Shown here: positions 1 to 7,256 of the stretch, piece by piece
How the letters are laid out: each line of letters opens with the position of its first letter
How positions within the stretch are numbered: the first letter of the stretch is position 1
Assembly: GCA_026400595.1 (NCBI GenBank)
Contig: JAPLOT010000017.1
Span: 1-9,894, forward strand
Reading direction: 5' to 3'
From: Alphaproteobacteria bacterium
GTDB taxonomy: Bacteria; Pseudomonadota; Alphaproteobacteria; Rhizobiales; Aestuariivirgaceae
DNA length: 9,894 nucleotides
Position numbers and translations under genes: made by a program
The notes under the pieces: model-generated
Seen by the model: the letters and a program-made list of their open reading frames with translations, nothing else
Database searches by the model: none
Told to the model about the DNA's origin: nothing

Positions 1-1238
1 AGATGGGTGTCTCGCGATTCATCAAGGAGGGCTCGCTCGAAAGCCGCATCGCGCATGTCCGCAAGGTTACGGGAAAGCCCGTGGTCAGCGTCGGCCGTTT
101 CACCACGCCCGAAACCATGCTGAGCCAGGTGAAACGGGGCATCGTCGATCTCGTCGGCGCGGCGCGCCCTTCGATTGCCGATCCCTTCCTGCCGGCCAAG
201 ATCCGCGAGGGCCGCGAGGACGACATCCGCGAGTGCATAGGTTGCAACATCTGCTATGCCTGCGACGGACGCGGCGTGGCCATCCGCTGCACCCAGAACC
301 CGACCATGGGCGAGGAGTGGCGCCGCGGCTGGCATCCCGAGCGGATCGCGGTGGCGCGCAGCCGGGAAGAGATCCTCGTGGTCGGTGCAGGGCCTGCCGG
401 GCTGGAAGCGGCACTGTCGCTTGGTCGCCGCGGGCATGCAGTGAAGCTGGCCGAGGCCGCTGATCAGGCGGGCGGAAGGCTGAACTGGGAGACGAAGCTG
501 CCCGGGCTCGCCGAATGGGGCCGGGTGCGTGACTGGCGCCTGCATCAGATTTCGAAGCTGTCGAATGTCGAGCTGTTCCGTGGCAGCCGCATGACCATGA
601 ATGACGTGATCGACCTCGATGTCGCCCATGTGGTGCTGGCCACCGGCAGCCGCTGGCGCCGCGACGGGCGCGGACGCAGCCTCCGTTCGGCGGTGGCGAG
701 TTTCGCGGACGCGCGCACTTTGACGCCGGAGGAGGTGATGGCCGGCGCAGGGGTGCAGGGCCCCGTCGTGATCTTCGACGACGATCACTACTATGTGGCC
801 TCCGCGCTGGCCGAACGCCTGGCCGCGCAGGGGCTGGCGGTCACCTATGTCACCAGCGAGGGAAAGGTCTCGGCCTGGTCGGAGTACACGGCCGAGCAGG
901 CGCGCGTTCATGCGCGGCTGATCGAATGCGGTGTCGCCATCATCGTGAATGCGATCGTCGCGGCGCTGATGCCGGGCGAGGCGGTCGTCCACTGTGCCTT
1001 CACCGGCCGCGCGCAGCACGTCGCCTGCGGCAGTTTCGTCCCGGTCACGTCGCGCGAACCCGAAGATGCGCTCTGGCAGGCGCTGCAGGGCCAGGGCCTC
1101 GCCACGCTGGCGCGCATCGGCGACTGCAAGGCCCCCGGCCTGATTGCCCATGCCGTCTATGACGGGCACAAGCTGGCGCGCGAATTCGGCGAGGACCCGG
1201 CCTCCATCATCGTGCGTCGCGAAAGGGCGCTGGCCTAG
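1..1238 (+). CDS. Trimethylamine/dimethylamine dehydrogenase-like Fe-S flavoprotein (5' partial)
   Basis: This is the C-terminal ~411 residues of an old-yellow-enzyme-type oxidoreductase fused to an FAD/ADP-binding domain. The reading frame is already open at the window edge. The ATG at base 3 is probably internal, because the FMN-binding TIM barrel should lie upstream and family members are roughly 650-730 residues. Counting from that ATG, residues 1-70 are the barrel end (VGRFTTPETM, GAARPSIADPFLP). A 4Fe-4S cysteine set follows at C78, C81, C84 and C96 with an extra C87, then CTQNP and EEWRRGWHPE, a hallmark of the TMADH/DMADH group. The dinucleotide motif VVGAGPAG is at 126-133, a second nucleotide-domain block FDDDHYYVASALAERLA follows, and the C-terminal GD...APGLIAHAVYDGH matches the family. 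Such enzymes oxidise N-methyl or other amines and pass electrons to ETF or a similar acceptor. The substrate here is unknown. The stop TAG overlaps the stop of the convergent acetyltransferase gene. Confidence 0.88.
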   Translation, partial: MGVSRFIKEGSLESRIAHVRKVTGKPVVSVGRFTTPETMLSQVKRGIVDLVGAARPSIADPFLPAKIREGREDDIRECIGCNICYACDGRGVAIRCTQNPTMGEEWRRGWHPERIAVARSREEILVVGAGPAGLEAALSLGRRGHAVKLAEAADQAGGRLNWETKLPGLAEWGRVRDWRLHQISKLSNVELFRGSRMTMNDVIDLDVAHVVLATGSRWRRDGRGRSLRSAVASFADARTLTPEEVMAGAGVQGPVVIFDDDHYYVASALAERLAAQGLAVTYVTSEGKVSAWSEYTAEQARVHARLIECGVAIIVNAIVAALMPGEAVVHCAFTGRAQHVACGSFVPVTSREPEDALWQALQGQGLATLARIGDCKAPGLIAHAVYDGHKLAREFGEDPASIIVRRERALA

Positions 1239-1675
1239 AGTTCCTTCCGGAAGACATCGTCCTCGGCAAAGTGTCCCGCGATCTCGCTGGTCACCTGCCA
1301 GCCGCGCCGCAGATAGAAGTCATGGGCCTTCGTGCCGCGCCCCGTGCTCAGGGTTGCGCTGCGGTGGCCTTGGTCCTTGAGCCAGCGTTCGCAGGAGTCC
1401 AGCAGCCGCGTGCCATGGCCTTTGCCCTCATGCGTCGGAAGCACGAAGAGGGCGAAGACCGAGCCGTCGCGGCGATCGGCCATGGAGAAGGCAATGACGC
1501 GGCCCGCCTCTTCGGCCACCCAGCAACCGAGATCGCCCGACTCCATCTCGGCGATGATGCTGCCGGGCGTGATGCCGAGCTCGGCCATCTGCGCGACCGA
1601 CAGGTGGTTCTCGATCACCGAGGTCCGGACATGGGTGATGTCCGCCATGTCGGCGGCACGGCCCGGGCGGATCAT
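1235..1675 (-). CDS. GNAT family N-acetyltransferase
   Basis: This 146-residue protein has the size and order of a single GNAT domain, which transfers an acetyl group from acetyl-CoA to an amine. The N-terminal strand and helix start with IRPGRAADMADI. Strand 4 and motif A are VFALFVLPTHEGKGHG (73-88), with the pyrophosphate-binding loop at EGKGHG and helix RLLDSCERWL after it. Motif B carries the typical AHDFYLRRGW (117-126). It is the last gene of a four-gene minus-strand operon. Its ATG overlaps the TGA of the preceding SDR gene in an ATGA junction, with AAGGA just upstream inside the SDR gene, so translational coupling is likely. Its TAG stop shares the palindrome CTAG with the stop of the convergent flavoprotein gene. 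The substrate cannot be deduced; small-molecule amines, antibiotics or a protein N-terminus are all possible. Confidence 0.9.
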   Translation of the reverse strand: MIRPGRAADMADITHVRTSVIENHLSVAQMAELGITPGSIIAEMESGDLGCWVAEEAGRVIAFSMADRRDGSVFALFVLPTHEGKGHGTRLLDSCERWLKDQGHRSATLSTGRGTKAHDFYLRRGWQVTSEIAGHFAEDDVFRKEL

Positions 1676-2445
1676 TCCTTGACGGCCACCACGTAGTTCA
1701 GCGGCATGCGCCCGCCGTCCACATAGATGGTTTCGCCGGTGACGTAGCTGGCATCGTCGGAGGCGAGAAAAGCCGCGATGCTGGCGACCTCCGAGGGTTC
1801 GCCCGGGCGCCCCATGGGCGTGCGCGACATCACCCGTTTCACGGCCGCCGGATCAGCCACGACGCCCTTGTACATGTCGGTGCGGATCGAGCCGGGGCCG
1901 ATGGCATTCACGCGGATGCCGTATGGCGCGAGATAGATCGAGGTGGCCCGCGTCAGCTGCGAGACGCCGCCCTTCGACATGCAGTAGCTGACGATCGTCG
2001 GAATCGCCAGCGTGTCGTTGACCGAGGACATGTTGATGATGGCGCCGGGCTTTCGTCCGGCCTCCGCCTGCTTCACCATGTGACGGGCGCAGGCCTGCAG
2101 CATCAGGAAGGATCCCTTCAGGTTGATGCCGAGGACCTTGTCGAGATCGGCTTCGGTGATGCTCAGGAAATCGCCGGCCATGGCGATGCCGGCATTGTTC
2201 ATCAGGATGTCAATGGCACCGAAGCGCCTGACCACGCCCTCGACGAGCGCATCGACATCGGAGGCCCTCGATACGTCGCAATGAATGTAGGTTGCGCCGA
2301 TGGCCTTTGCCGCCGCTTCGCCGGCACCGTCGTCGACATCGCTCATGATCACGGTGGCACCGTCGGCGGCAAAGCGCTCGGCGCAGGCGAGTCCAATGCC
2401 CTTGGCCGCGCCGGTGACGATGGCGATGCGGTCTTTCAGTTTCAC
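1672..2445 (-). CDS. SDR family NAD(P)-dependent oxidoreductase, glucose-1-dehydrogenase-like size
   Basis: A classical short-chain dehydrogenase/reductase of 257 residues. Visible motifs are the cofactor loop TGAAKGIG (11-18), an acidic residue D36 at the end of strand 2 (which favours NAD over NADP), NNAG (83-86), N108, the catalytic serine S141, Y154 and K158 of YxxxK (YCMSK), PG at 184-185, and the C-terminal TGETIYVDGG typical of the family. All four members of the Asn-Ser-Tyr-Lys tetrad are present. It should oxidise a hydroxyl or reduce a carbonyl in the cytoplasm; the substrate is unknown. The start codon is GTG (bases 2445-2443). It is supported by AGGAG six bases upstream and by the conserved MKLKDRIAIVTG start. 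It lies 18 bases after a second SDR gene and overlaps the GNAT gene by four bases, so it belongs to the same operon. Confidence 0.93.
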   Translation of the reverse strand: MKLKDRIAIVTGAAKGIGLACAERFAADGATVIMSDVDDGAGEAAAKAIGATYIHCDVSRASDVDALVEGVVRRFGAIDILMNNAGIAMAGDFLSITEADLDKVLGINLKGSFLMLQACARHMVKQAEAGRKPGAIINMSSVNDTLAIPTIVSYCMSKGGVSQLTRATSIYLAPYGIRVNAIGPGSIRTDMYKGVVADPAAVKRVMSRTPMGRPGEPSEVASIAAFLASDDASYVTGETIYVDGGRMPLNYVVAVKE

Positions 2446-2463
2446 GGTGAACTCCTGCTGGAT

Positions 2464-3204
2464 CTAGAAAAGGCCGCCGTTGTCGGGGTCGATGACGATC
2501 GACGCCAGCGTCACATGGCGCGGCCGCGACAGCGCGAAGAGCGAGGCTTCGACGACGTCGCGGTTGGTGGCCCAGGACTGGGCGGGACGGACGGCATTCC
2601 AGGCCTCGGCATCGAGCGGCGAGATATCGGTGATGTTCGACGGGTAGACGGCGCTGACGCGGATGGGGCGCCCCTTCAGCTCCTGCCGCAATCCGTCATT
2701 CATGCCGGCCTGGCCATGCTTGGCGGCGAAATAGGCGACGGACGCGCCCTGCAGCGGCGTATTGGGAATGCCGGAGATGGAAATGACGTTGAGAATGTCG
2801 CCTGCGCCGGACTTCTCGAGCAAGGGCACCAGTCCGCGCGTGAACAGCAGGGTCCCGGTGACGATGCCGGTGATGGTCTGGCTGATCGCCAGCGCATCGT
2901 GCTCGTCCATCCGGCCCGGCAGCCACTGGGCCGCATTGTTGACGAGGATGTCGAGCGGGCGGCCCTCGTCGCGCATCTTCTTGGCCAGCAGCGTCACCGC
3001 ACTCACATCGGCCATGTCGAGCGAAAGGGTCTCGGGGCGCTTGCCAGTCCGCAGCCGGATCGATTCGGCCAGCGAGGTGAGGTTCTCCATGCTGCGGCCG
3101 GTCATGATGACCTCCGCGCCCTGGTCGGCCAGGACCACGGCAAAGGCCGCGCCAAGGCCGCGGCCGGCCCCGGTGACGATCACACGCTTTCCGGAGAAAC
3201 TCAT
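2464..3204 (-). CDS. SDR family oxidoreductase (second copy, divergent type)
   Basis: A 246-residue short-chain dehydrogenase/reductase. The cofactor loop is TGAGRGLG (11-18). Strand 2 ends in TGRS with R37, which points to NADP(H) rather than NAD(H). The NNAG motif is changed to NNAA (89-92). A serine pair lies in ISISG (S142/S144), and the active-site YxxxK is Y158-FAA-K162. The C-terminal half is short and ends VIDPDNGGLF, without the usual TGxxxxVDGG, so it is not a close paralogue of the neighbouring SDR and probably acts on a different substrate or in the other redox direction. The ATG at 3204 lies 12 bases after the TGA of the MFS transporter gene. No good Shine-Dalgarno sequence is visible there, so reinitiation from the transporter gene is likely. 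The physiological substrate is unknown. Confidence 0.92.
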   Translation of the reverse strand: MSFSGKRVIVTGAGRGLGAAFAVVLADQGAEVIMTGRSMENLTSLAESIRLRTGKRPETLSLDMADVSAVTLLAKKMRDEGRPLDILVNNAAQWLPGRMDEHDALAISQTITGIVTGTLLFTRGLVPLLEKSGAGDILNVISISGIPNTPLQGASVAYFAAKHGQAGMNDGLRQELKGRPIRVSAVYPSNITDISPLDAEAWNAVRPAQSWATNRDVVEASLFALSRPRHVTLASIVIDPDNGGLF

Positions 3205-3216
3205 GGGTCGATTAAC

Positions 3217-4362
3217 TCAGAAGCTGTCTGCTGCGTCAACCATTCTCGCAAAGGCGGCAATGATGAGCGCGGCAATCACGGTGAGGCCGAGGGCGACCGG
3301 CAGGCTGGTGAGCTGCGCGGCAAATCCGATGAGGGGCGGGCCGGCGAGGAAGCCCGAGTATCCGAGGGTGGTGACGGCGGCGATTCCGCGGCCCGGCGCA
3401 TCGGGTTCGAGGCGCCCGCCGCCGGCGAAGAGGATCGGGGCCACATTGCCGATGCCCAGTCCGGCGAAGACGAAGGCCGCGATCGCCACTTCGGGCGATG
3501 GCACGGCCAGAGCCACGGCGGTTCCTGCCGCGGCCATCAACGCGCTGACGAAGACGAGGCGTACAGCACCCACCTTCAGGCGCAGCCAGTCGCCGGTGAA
3601 GCGGGCAACAGCCATGCCGCTCTGGTAAAAGCCGAAGGCGAGGGCGGCGATGCTGGCATCGACGAGGAACTTCTCGCGCATCATGATGGCCGCCCAGTCG
3701 AGGATCGAGCCCTCGATCATGAGTGCCAGGAAACACAGCAGCCCGAGGCCGATGGTGGCCCGTGTCGGCCAGGCGAAATGGGAGCCCGAAAGCCCCTGGT
3801 CGACGGAATTGGGAAGCAGGAATCGCATCGCGGTGAGTTGCATCGCCAGGCACAGGGCGGCCGTCATCGCCGCTTGCGGCAGCTCGCCGTAGAGGCGCAG
3901 CAGCAGCGCACCGAGGAAGGCGCCGATCATGCCGCCAAGGCTGAAGCCGCCATGGAACATCGACATGGTGGGCAGCCGCAGGGCCTTCTCCACCGCGATG
4001 CCGTGGGCGTTCATGGCCACATCCATGCTGCCGATCGACATCCCCATCAGGAAGCCCGCGACCACGAACGTCGTCATGGTCGGCGCAAGGATGGGGCCGA
4101 AGAAGGTGAGGCAAAAGAGGATGCCGGTGATGCCGGTCATCCTGGCACTGCCGAACCGGTTGATCAGCATGCCGGCCGTGGGCATGGCCACTACCGCGCC
4201 GCCGGCAAAGGCCAGCAAGGCCAGCCCGAAGACGGCCGGACCGGCCTCGAGGCGTTCCTTCGCCAGCGGAATGTGCGGCACCCAGGATCCGATCAGGATG
4301 CCGTGCAGCAAGAACATGGCACCCACGGCCCAGCGGGCGCGGACAGCGTCGAAAGAGGTCAT
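3217..4362 (-). CDS. MFS transporter, YbjJ-like
   Basis: A 381-residue integral membrane protein with about twelve hydrophobic segments, typical of the major facilitator superfamily. Sequence marks resemble the YbjJ-like group: HGILIGSWVPHIPLAKERL (20-38) in the first helix and loop, a degenerate motif-A loop GMLINRFGSARM (64-75), GSMDVAMNAHGIAVE (111-125), SMFHGGFSLGG (134-144) and EGSILDWAAIMMRE in the second half. It probably moves a small polar solute or a sugar-like compound across the inner membrane; direction and substrate cannot be read from sequence. It is the first gene of the minus-strand operon, which suggests it handles the substrate or product of the two downstream SDR enzymes. 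In frame upstream of the ATG there is a TAG within 33 bases and no other usual start codon, so this start is favoured even though only a weak ribosome binding site (GAAGCGA) is seen. Confidence 0.9.
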   Translation of the reverse strand: MTSFDAVRARWAVGAMFLLHGILIGSWVPHIPLAKERLEAGPAVFGLALLAFAGGAVVAMPTAGMLINRFGSARMTGITGILFCLTFFGPILAPTMTTFVVAGFLMGMSIGSMDVAMNAHGIAVEKALRLPTMSMFHGGFSLGGMIGAFLGALLLRLYGELPQAAMTAALCLAMQLTAMRFLLPNSVDQGLSGSHFAWPTRATIGLGLLCFLALMIEGSILDWAAIMMREKFLVDASIAALAFGFYQSGMAVARFTGDWLRLKVGAVRLVFVSALMAAAGTAVALAVPSPEVAIAAFVFAGLGIGNVAPILFAGGGRLEPDAPGRGIAAVTTLGYSGFLAGPPLIGFAAQLTSLPVALGLTVIAALIIAAFARMVDAADSF

Positions 4363-4486
4363 GACAGGTCGCTTCGTTTGAGGGCTGCCTTCCTAGCTGA
4401 TTGCACCCGGCGCCGCTACAGGGCATTGTTGGCGGCAACCGGGGTGAGGTTGGGGAACGGCATTCCGGATCGAGAAGAAACGAAAC

Positions 4487-4493
4487 GGGAGGA
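4487..4493 (+). promoter_or_regulatory. Strong ribosome binding site fixing the DUF2189 gene start
   Basis: GGGAGGA lies six bases before the ATG at 4500. It decides the start of the membrane protein gene: the frame is open upstream to an ATG at 4401, but those 33 extra codons lack a ribosome binding site and do not look like protein of this family. The rest of the 4363-4499 divergent region shows no promoter I could call with confidence. Confidence 0.75.
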
Positions 4494-4499
4494 CCCAGC

Positions 4500-5294
4500 A
4501 TGTCCAGAGAAGAGGCCGCACCGGCCTATGTGCCGCCGCCTGCCATCAAGATCAATGCAATCGGCTTCGACGACATCAGGGCCGCGCTCCGGGCTGGATG
4601 GCGCGATTTCACCAGGGCCCCGCTGATCGGCCTGTTCTTCGGGGCGATCTATGTCGCAGGCGGCATCCTGATGCTGCTCCTGCTCAGCGTTTATCATCAG
4701 CCCTGGTGGATCATTCCCATTGCTGTCGGCTTTCCGCTGATCGGGCCTTTCGTGGCCGTCGGACTCTATGAGGTGAGCCGCAGGCTGGCGGCAGGGCAGC
4801 CCATCGTCTGGGGCGAGGTGCTTTCGGTGATCTGGGCCCAGCGTTCGCGCCAGATCGGCTGGATGGCCTTCGTCGTGCTCTTCATCTTCTGGATGTGGCT
4901 TTATGAGGTGCGGATGCTGCTGGCCATCTTTCTCGGCTTCAAGTCCTTTTCCAGCATCGACGCCTTCATCACCGTGGTGACGACGACGACCGAAGGCCTC
5001 GGCTTCCTTGCCGTCGGGACGGTGGTCGGCGCCTTCCTGTCATTCATCCTGTTCTGCACAACGGTGGTCGCCATACCGCTGCTGCTCGACCGCGAAACCG
5101 ATCTGATCACCGCCATCATCGCCAGTTTCCGCTCTGTCTTCCGGAACCCGGCGCCGATGATCGGATGGGGAATCATGGTTGCGGCGCTCACGGCTCTGGC
5201 CTTGCTGCCGGTCTTCCTCGGCCTGCTGGTCGTCCTGCCGGTGCTGGGTCATGCGACCTGGCACCTCTATGCCCGCGTCGTCGCGCCGCCCTGA
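4500..5294 (+). CDS. DUF2189 domain-containing integral membrane protein
   Basis: A 264-residue polytopic membrane protein. The cytosolic-looking N-terminus (about 1-38) is followed by around six hydrophobic segments near 41-63, 69-90, 119-145, 155-162 with 167-196, and 220-250. Marks of the DUF2189 family are PLIGPFVAVGLYEVSRRL (79-96), IPLLLDRETDLITAI (192-206), RNPAPM (215-220) and the ending PVLGHATWHLYAR (247-259). No biochemical function is established for the family; it is often described only as a cytochrome-c-oxidase-subunit-I-like or uncharacterised membrane protein. The start at 4500 is chosen for its strong ribosome binding site. The gene is divergent from the MFS operon and convergent with the propionyl-CoA synthetase gene. 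Its TGA stop (5292-5294) touches the restored stop of that gene in the palindrome TGATCA. Confidence 0.88.
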   Translation: MSREEAAPAYVPPPAIKINAIGFDDIRAALRAGWRDFTRAPLIGLFFGAIYVAGGILMLLLLSVYHQPWWIIPIAVGFPLIGPFVAVGLYEVSRRLAAGQPIVWGEVLSVIWAQRSRQIGWMAFVVLFIFWMWLYEVRMLLAIFLGFKSFSSIDAFITVVTTTTEGLGFLAVGTVVGAFLSFILFCTTVVAIPLLLDRETDLITAIIASFRSVFRNPAPMIGWGIMVAALTALALLPVFLGLLVVLPVLGHATWHLYARVVAPP

Positions 5295-5381
5295 TCAGAC
5301 GCCGACGCCCTTGGCCTGCATCGCCGCGCGGATCTCGTCGAGGATCGCGGGATCGTCGATGGTGGCTGGCGTCTTGAACTC
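5295..5381 (-). other. Detached 3' coding tail of the propionyl-CoA synthetase gene, after an in-frame amber codon
   Basis: Reading the minus strand on past the TAG at 5384-5382 in the same frame gives 28 more sense codons and then TGA at 5297-5295. They read EFKTPATIDDPAILDEI and then RAAMQAKGVGV. The block resembles the normal C-terminal end of PrpE-type ligases (pattern E-[YF]-K-x-PATIDDPAILDEI), so this is conserved coding sequence beyond the stop, not chance. A single substitution in a sense codon such as GAG, AAG or CAG would create the TAG. It could be a real truncating mutation, a strain polymorphism, a sequencing error or a read-through site. Confidence 0.85.
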
Positions 5382-7196
5382 CTACTTGTCGGCGATCTTG
5401 CGCATGGTGCCGCGCAGGATCTTGCCGGAGCGGGTCTTGGGCAGGCGCGGCACGACGGCCACGGTGCGCAGCGCGGCCACGGCGCCGATCTTCTCGCGCA
5501 CCAGCCCGACGCATTCCTTCTCGATGTCGGCCGCCGGCTTGGTGACGCCAGACTTGAGGACCACGAGTCCCAGAGGCACCTGGCCCTTGAGCGCATCGGC
5601 GATGCCGATCACCGCGCATTCCGCCACGCTGGGATGGCCTGCCAGGACTTCTTCCATGCCGCCCGTCGAGAGGCGATGGCCCGCGACGTTGATGATGTCG
5701 TCGGTGCGCGCCATGATATAGAGGTAGCCGTCCTCGTCCATGTAGCCCGCGTCCGCCGTCTCGTAGTAGCCGGGGAAATGCGAGAGGTAGGATTTCCTGA
5801 AGCGCTCGTCATTGCCCCATAGCGTGGGCAGGCAGGAGGGCGGCAGCGGCAGCTTCACGCAAATGGCGCCCAGCGTGCCGCGCTTCACCTCGTGGCCGCC
5901 TTCGTCCAGAACCTGGATGTCGTAGCCCGGCATCGCCACCGTCGGCGAGCCGTGTTTGACCGGCAGCATGCCGAGTCCCACCGGATTGGCGGCGATGGAC
6001 CAGCCGGTCTCAGTCTGCCACCAGTGATCGATCACCGGAACCTTCAGCTGGGTCTCGGCCCATTTCACCGTATCCGGATCGGCGCGCTCGCCCGCGAGGA
6101 AGAGCGTGCGGAGCGAGGACAGGTCATACTTGCGGATGAAGTTGCCCTCCGGATCCTCCTTCTTGATGGCGCGGAACGCCGTCGGCGCGGTGAACAGGGC
6201 CGCGACCTTGTATTCTGACACGATGCGCCAGAAGGTGCCGGGATCAGGCGTGCCCACCGGCTTGCCCTCGAAGACGATGGTGGTCGCCCCGTGCAGCAGT
6301 GGCGCATAGACGATGTAGGAATGCCCCACCACCCAGCCCACGTCCGAGGCCGCCCAGTAGACCTCGCCGGGCTTGATCCCGTAGATCGCATCCATCGACC
6401 ATTTGAGCGCAACCATGTGGCCGCCATTGTCGCGGACCACGCCCTTGGGCTGGCCGGTCGTGCCTGAGGTGTAGAGAATGTAGAGCGGGTCGGTCGCCTT
6501 CACCGCCACGCAGTCGGCGCGGCGGCCATGGCCGCGGGCAACCGCAAGGAGATCGGCCCAGTCGTGATCGCGGCCGGACTTGAGTTCGGCCGTCACCTGC
6601 GGGCGCTGCAGGACGACGCAGGATTCGACCTTGTGGGCTGCGATGTCCAGCGCCTGGTCGAGCAGCGGCTTGTAGGCGATGACACGGCCCGGCTCGATGC
6701 CGCAGGATGCCGTGAGGATGGCCTTGGGCTTGGCGTCATTGATGCGGGTTGCGAGTTCGGGCGGCGCGAAGCCACCGAAGACCACCGAATGAATGGCGCC
6801 CAGCCGCGCGCAGGCCAGCATGGCGAAGAGCGCCTCGGGGACCATGGGCATGTAGAGGATGACGCGGTCGCCCTTGCGGATGCCGAGATCCTCCAGCACG
6901 GCGGCAAGCGCCGCCACCTCGTCCAGAAGCTGGGCATAAGTGTATGTGGCCTTTGCGCCGGTGATGGCGCTGTCATGGATGACCGCCAGGCGGTCGCCGT
7001 GGCCGGCTTTCACATGCCGGTCGACGGCATTCCAGCAGGTATTGCATTCGGCGCCGACGAACCAGCGGTCGAGCCCCTCCTTCCGGGCATAGACCTCGTG
7101 CCAGGGCTTGATCCAGTCGATGGCCCTGGCAGTCTCGGCCCAGAACCCCATCGGATCCGTCTTCCAGCGCGCGTAGGTCTCGTGATAGCGGCTCAT
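5382..7196 (-). CDS. prpE: Propionate--CoA ligase (propionyl-CoA synthetase), C-terminus cut by an amber codon
   Basis: An AMP-forming acyl-CoA synthetase that should convert propionate, or acetate less well, plus ATP and CoA to the acyl-CoA in the cytoplasm. The product is 604 residues up to TAG; reading through would give 633, near the usual PrpE length of about 630. Visible motifs are the N-terminal ACAS region with NTCWNAVDRH (52-61), the P-loop YTSGTTGQPKG (242-252), ASDVGWVVGHSYIVYAPL (283-300), GKPVGTPDPG, WWQTETG (392-398), the hinge TDDIINVAGHRLSTG (498-512) and the A10 motif LPKTRSGKILR with catalytic K592. GHRLSTGGMEE and GTPDPGTFW are typical of the PrpE/ACSS3 branch rather than Acs. 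The ATG at 7196 is chosen because GGAGA lies five bases upstream and SRYHETYARWKTDP is a family-like start; an in-frame ATG at 7268 would add 24 atypical residues. All catalytic motifs precede the stop, so partial activity is possible. Confidence 0.9.
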   Translation of the reverse strand: MSRYHETYARWKTDPMGFWAETARAIDWIKPWHEVYARKEGLDRWFVGAECNTCWNAVDRHVKAGHGDRLAVIHDSAITGAKATYTYAQLLDEVAALAAVLEDLGIRKGDRVILYMPMVPEALFAMLACARLGAIHSVVFGGFAPPELATRINDAKPKAILTASCGIEPGRVIAYKPLLDQALDIAAHKVESCVVLQRPQVTAELKSGRDHDWADLLAVARGHGRRADCVAVKATDPLYILYTSGTTGQPKGVVRDNGGHMVALKWSMDAIYGIKPGEVYWAASDVGWVVGHSYIVYAPLLHGATTIVFEGKPVGTPDPGTFWRIVSEYKVAALFTAPTAFRAIKKEDPEGNFIRKYDLSSLRTLFLAGERADPDTVKWAETQLKVPVIDHWWQTETGWSIAANPVGLGMLPVKHGSPTVAMPGYDIQVLDEGGHEVKRGTLGAICVKLPLPPSCLPTLWGNDERFRKSYLSHFPGYYETADAGYMDEDGYLYIMARTDDIINVAGHRLSTGGMEEVLAGHPSVAECAVIGIADALKGQVPLGLVVLKSGVTKPAADIEKECVGLVREKIGAVAALRTVAVVPRLPKTRSGKILRGTMRKIADK

Positions 7197-7226
7197 GGCT
7201 GTCTCCGGTGCTCGAATTCCGGGCAC

Positions 7227-7256
7227 TTTATCGGCGCGTCGCCCCGCCCAAGGCAA
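7227..7256 (-). promoter_or_regulatory. Possible sigma-70-type promoter for the propionyl-CoA synthetase gene
   Basis: On the minus strand TTGCCT (7256-7251) is followed after 18 bases by GATAAA (7232-7227), or after 17 bases by CGATAA. This would give a leader of about 20-25 bases before the ATG at 7196. The match is modest and found by eye. The remainder of the 7197-7416 divergent region must also hold the promoter for the PAP2 genes on the plus strand, but I could not pick it out. Confidence 0.25.

Noticed and set aside
4401..4499. N-terminal extension of the DUF2189 protein to an ATG at 4401.
   Set aside because: There is a strong ribosome binding site before ATG 4500 and none before 4401, and the extra residues do not resemble the family.
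2080..4626. A long plus-strand open frame (about 848 codons) opposite the SDR and MFS genes.
   Set aside because: It runs antisense to three genes with intact family motifs. Its translation is low-complexity (rich in G, D, E, R, H) as expected for the opposite strand of GC-rich coding DNA, and it has no recognisable domain or ribosome binding site.
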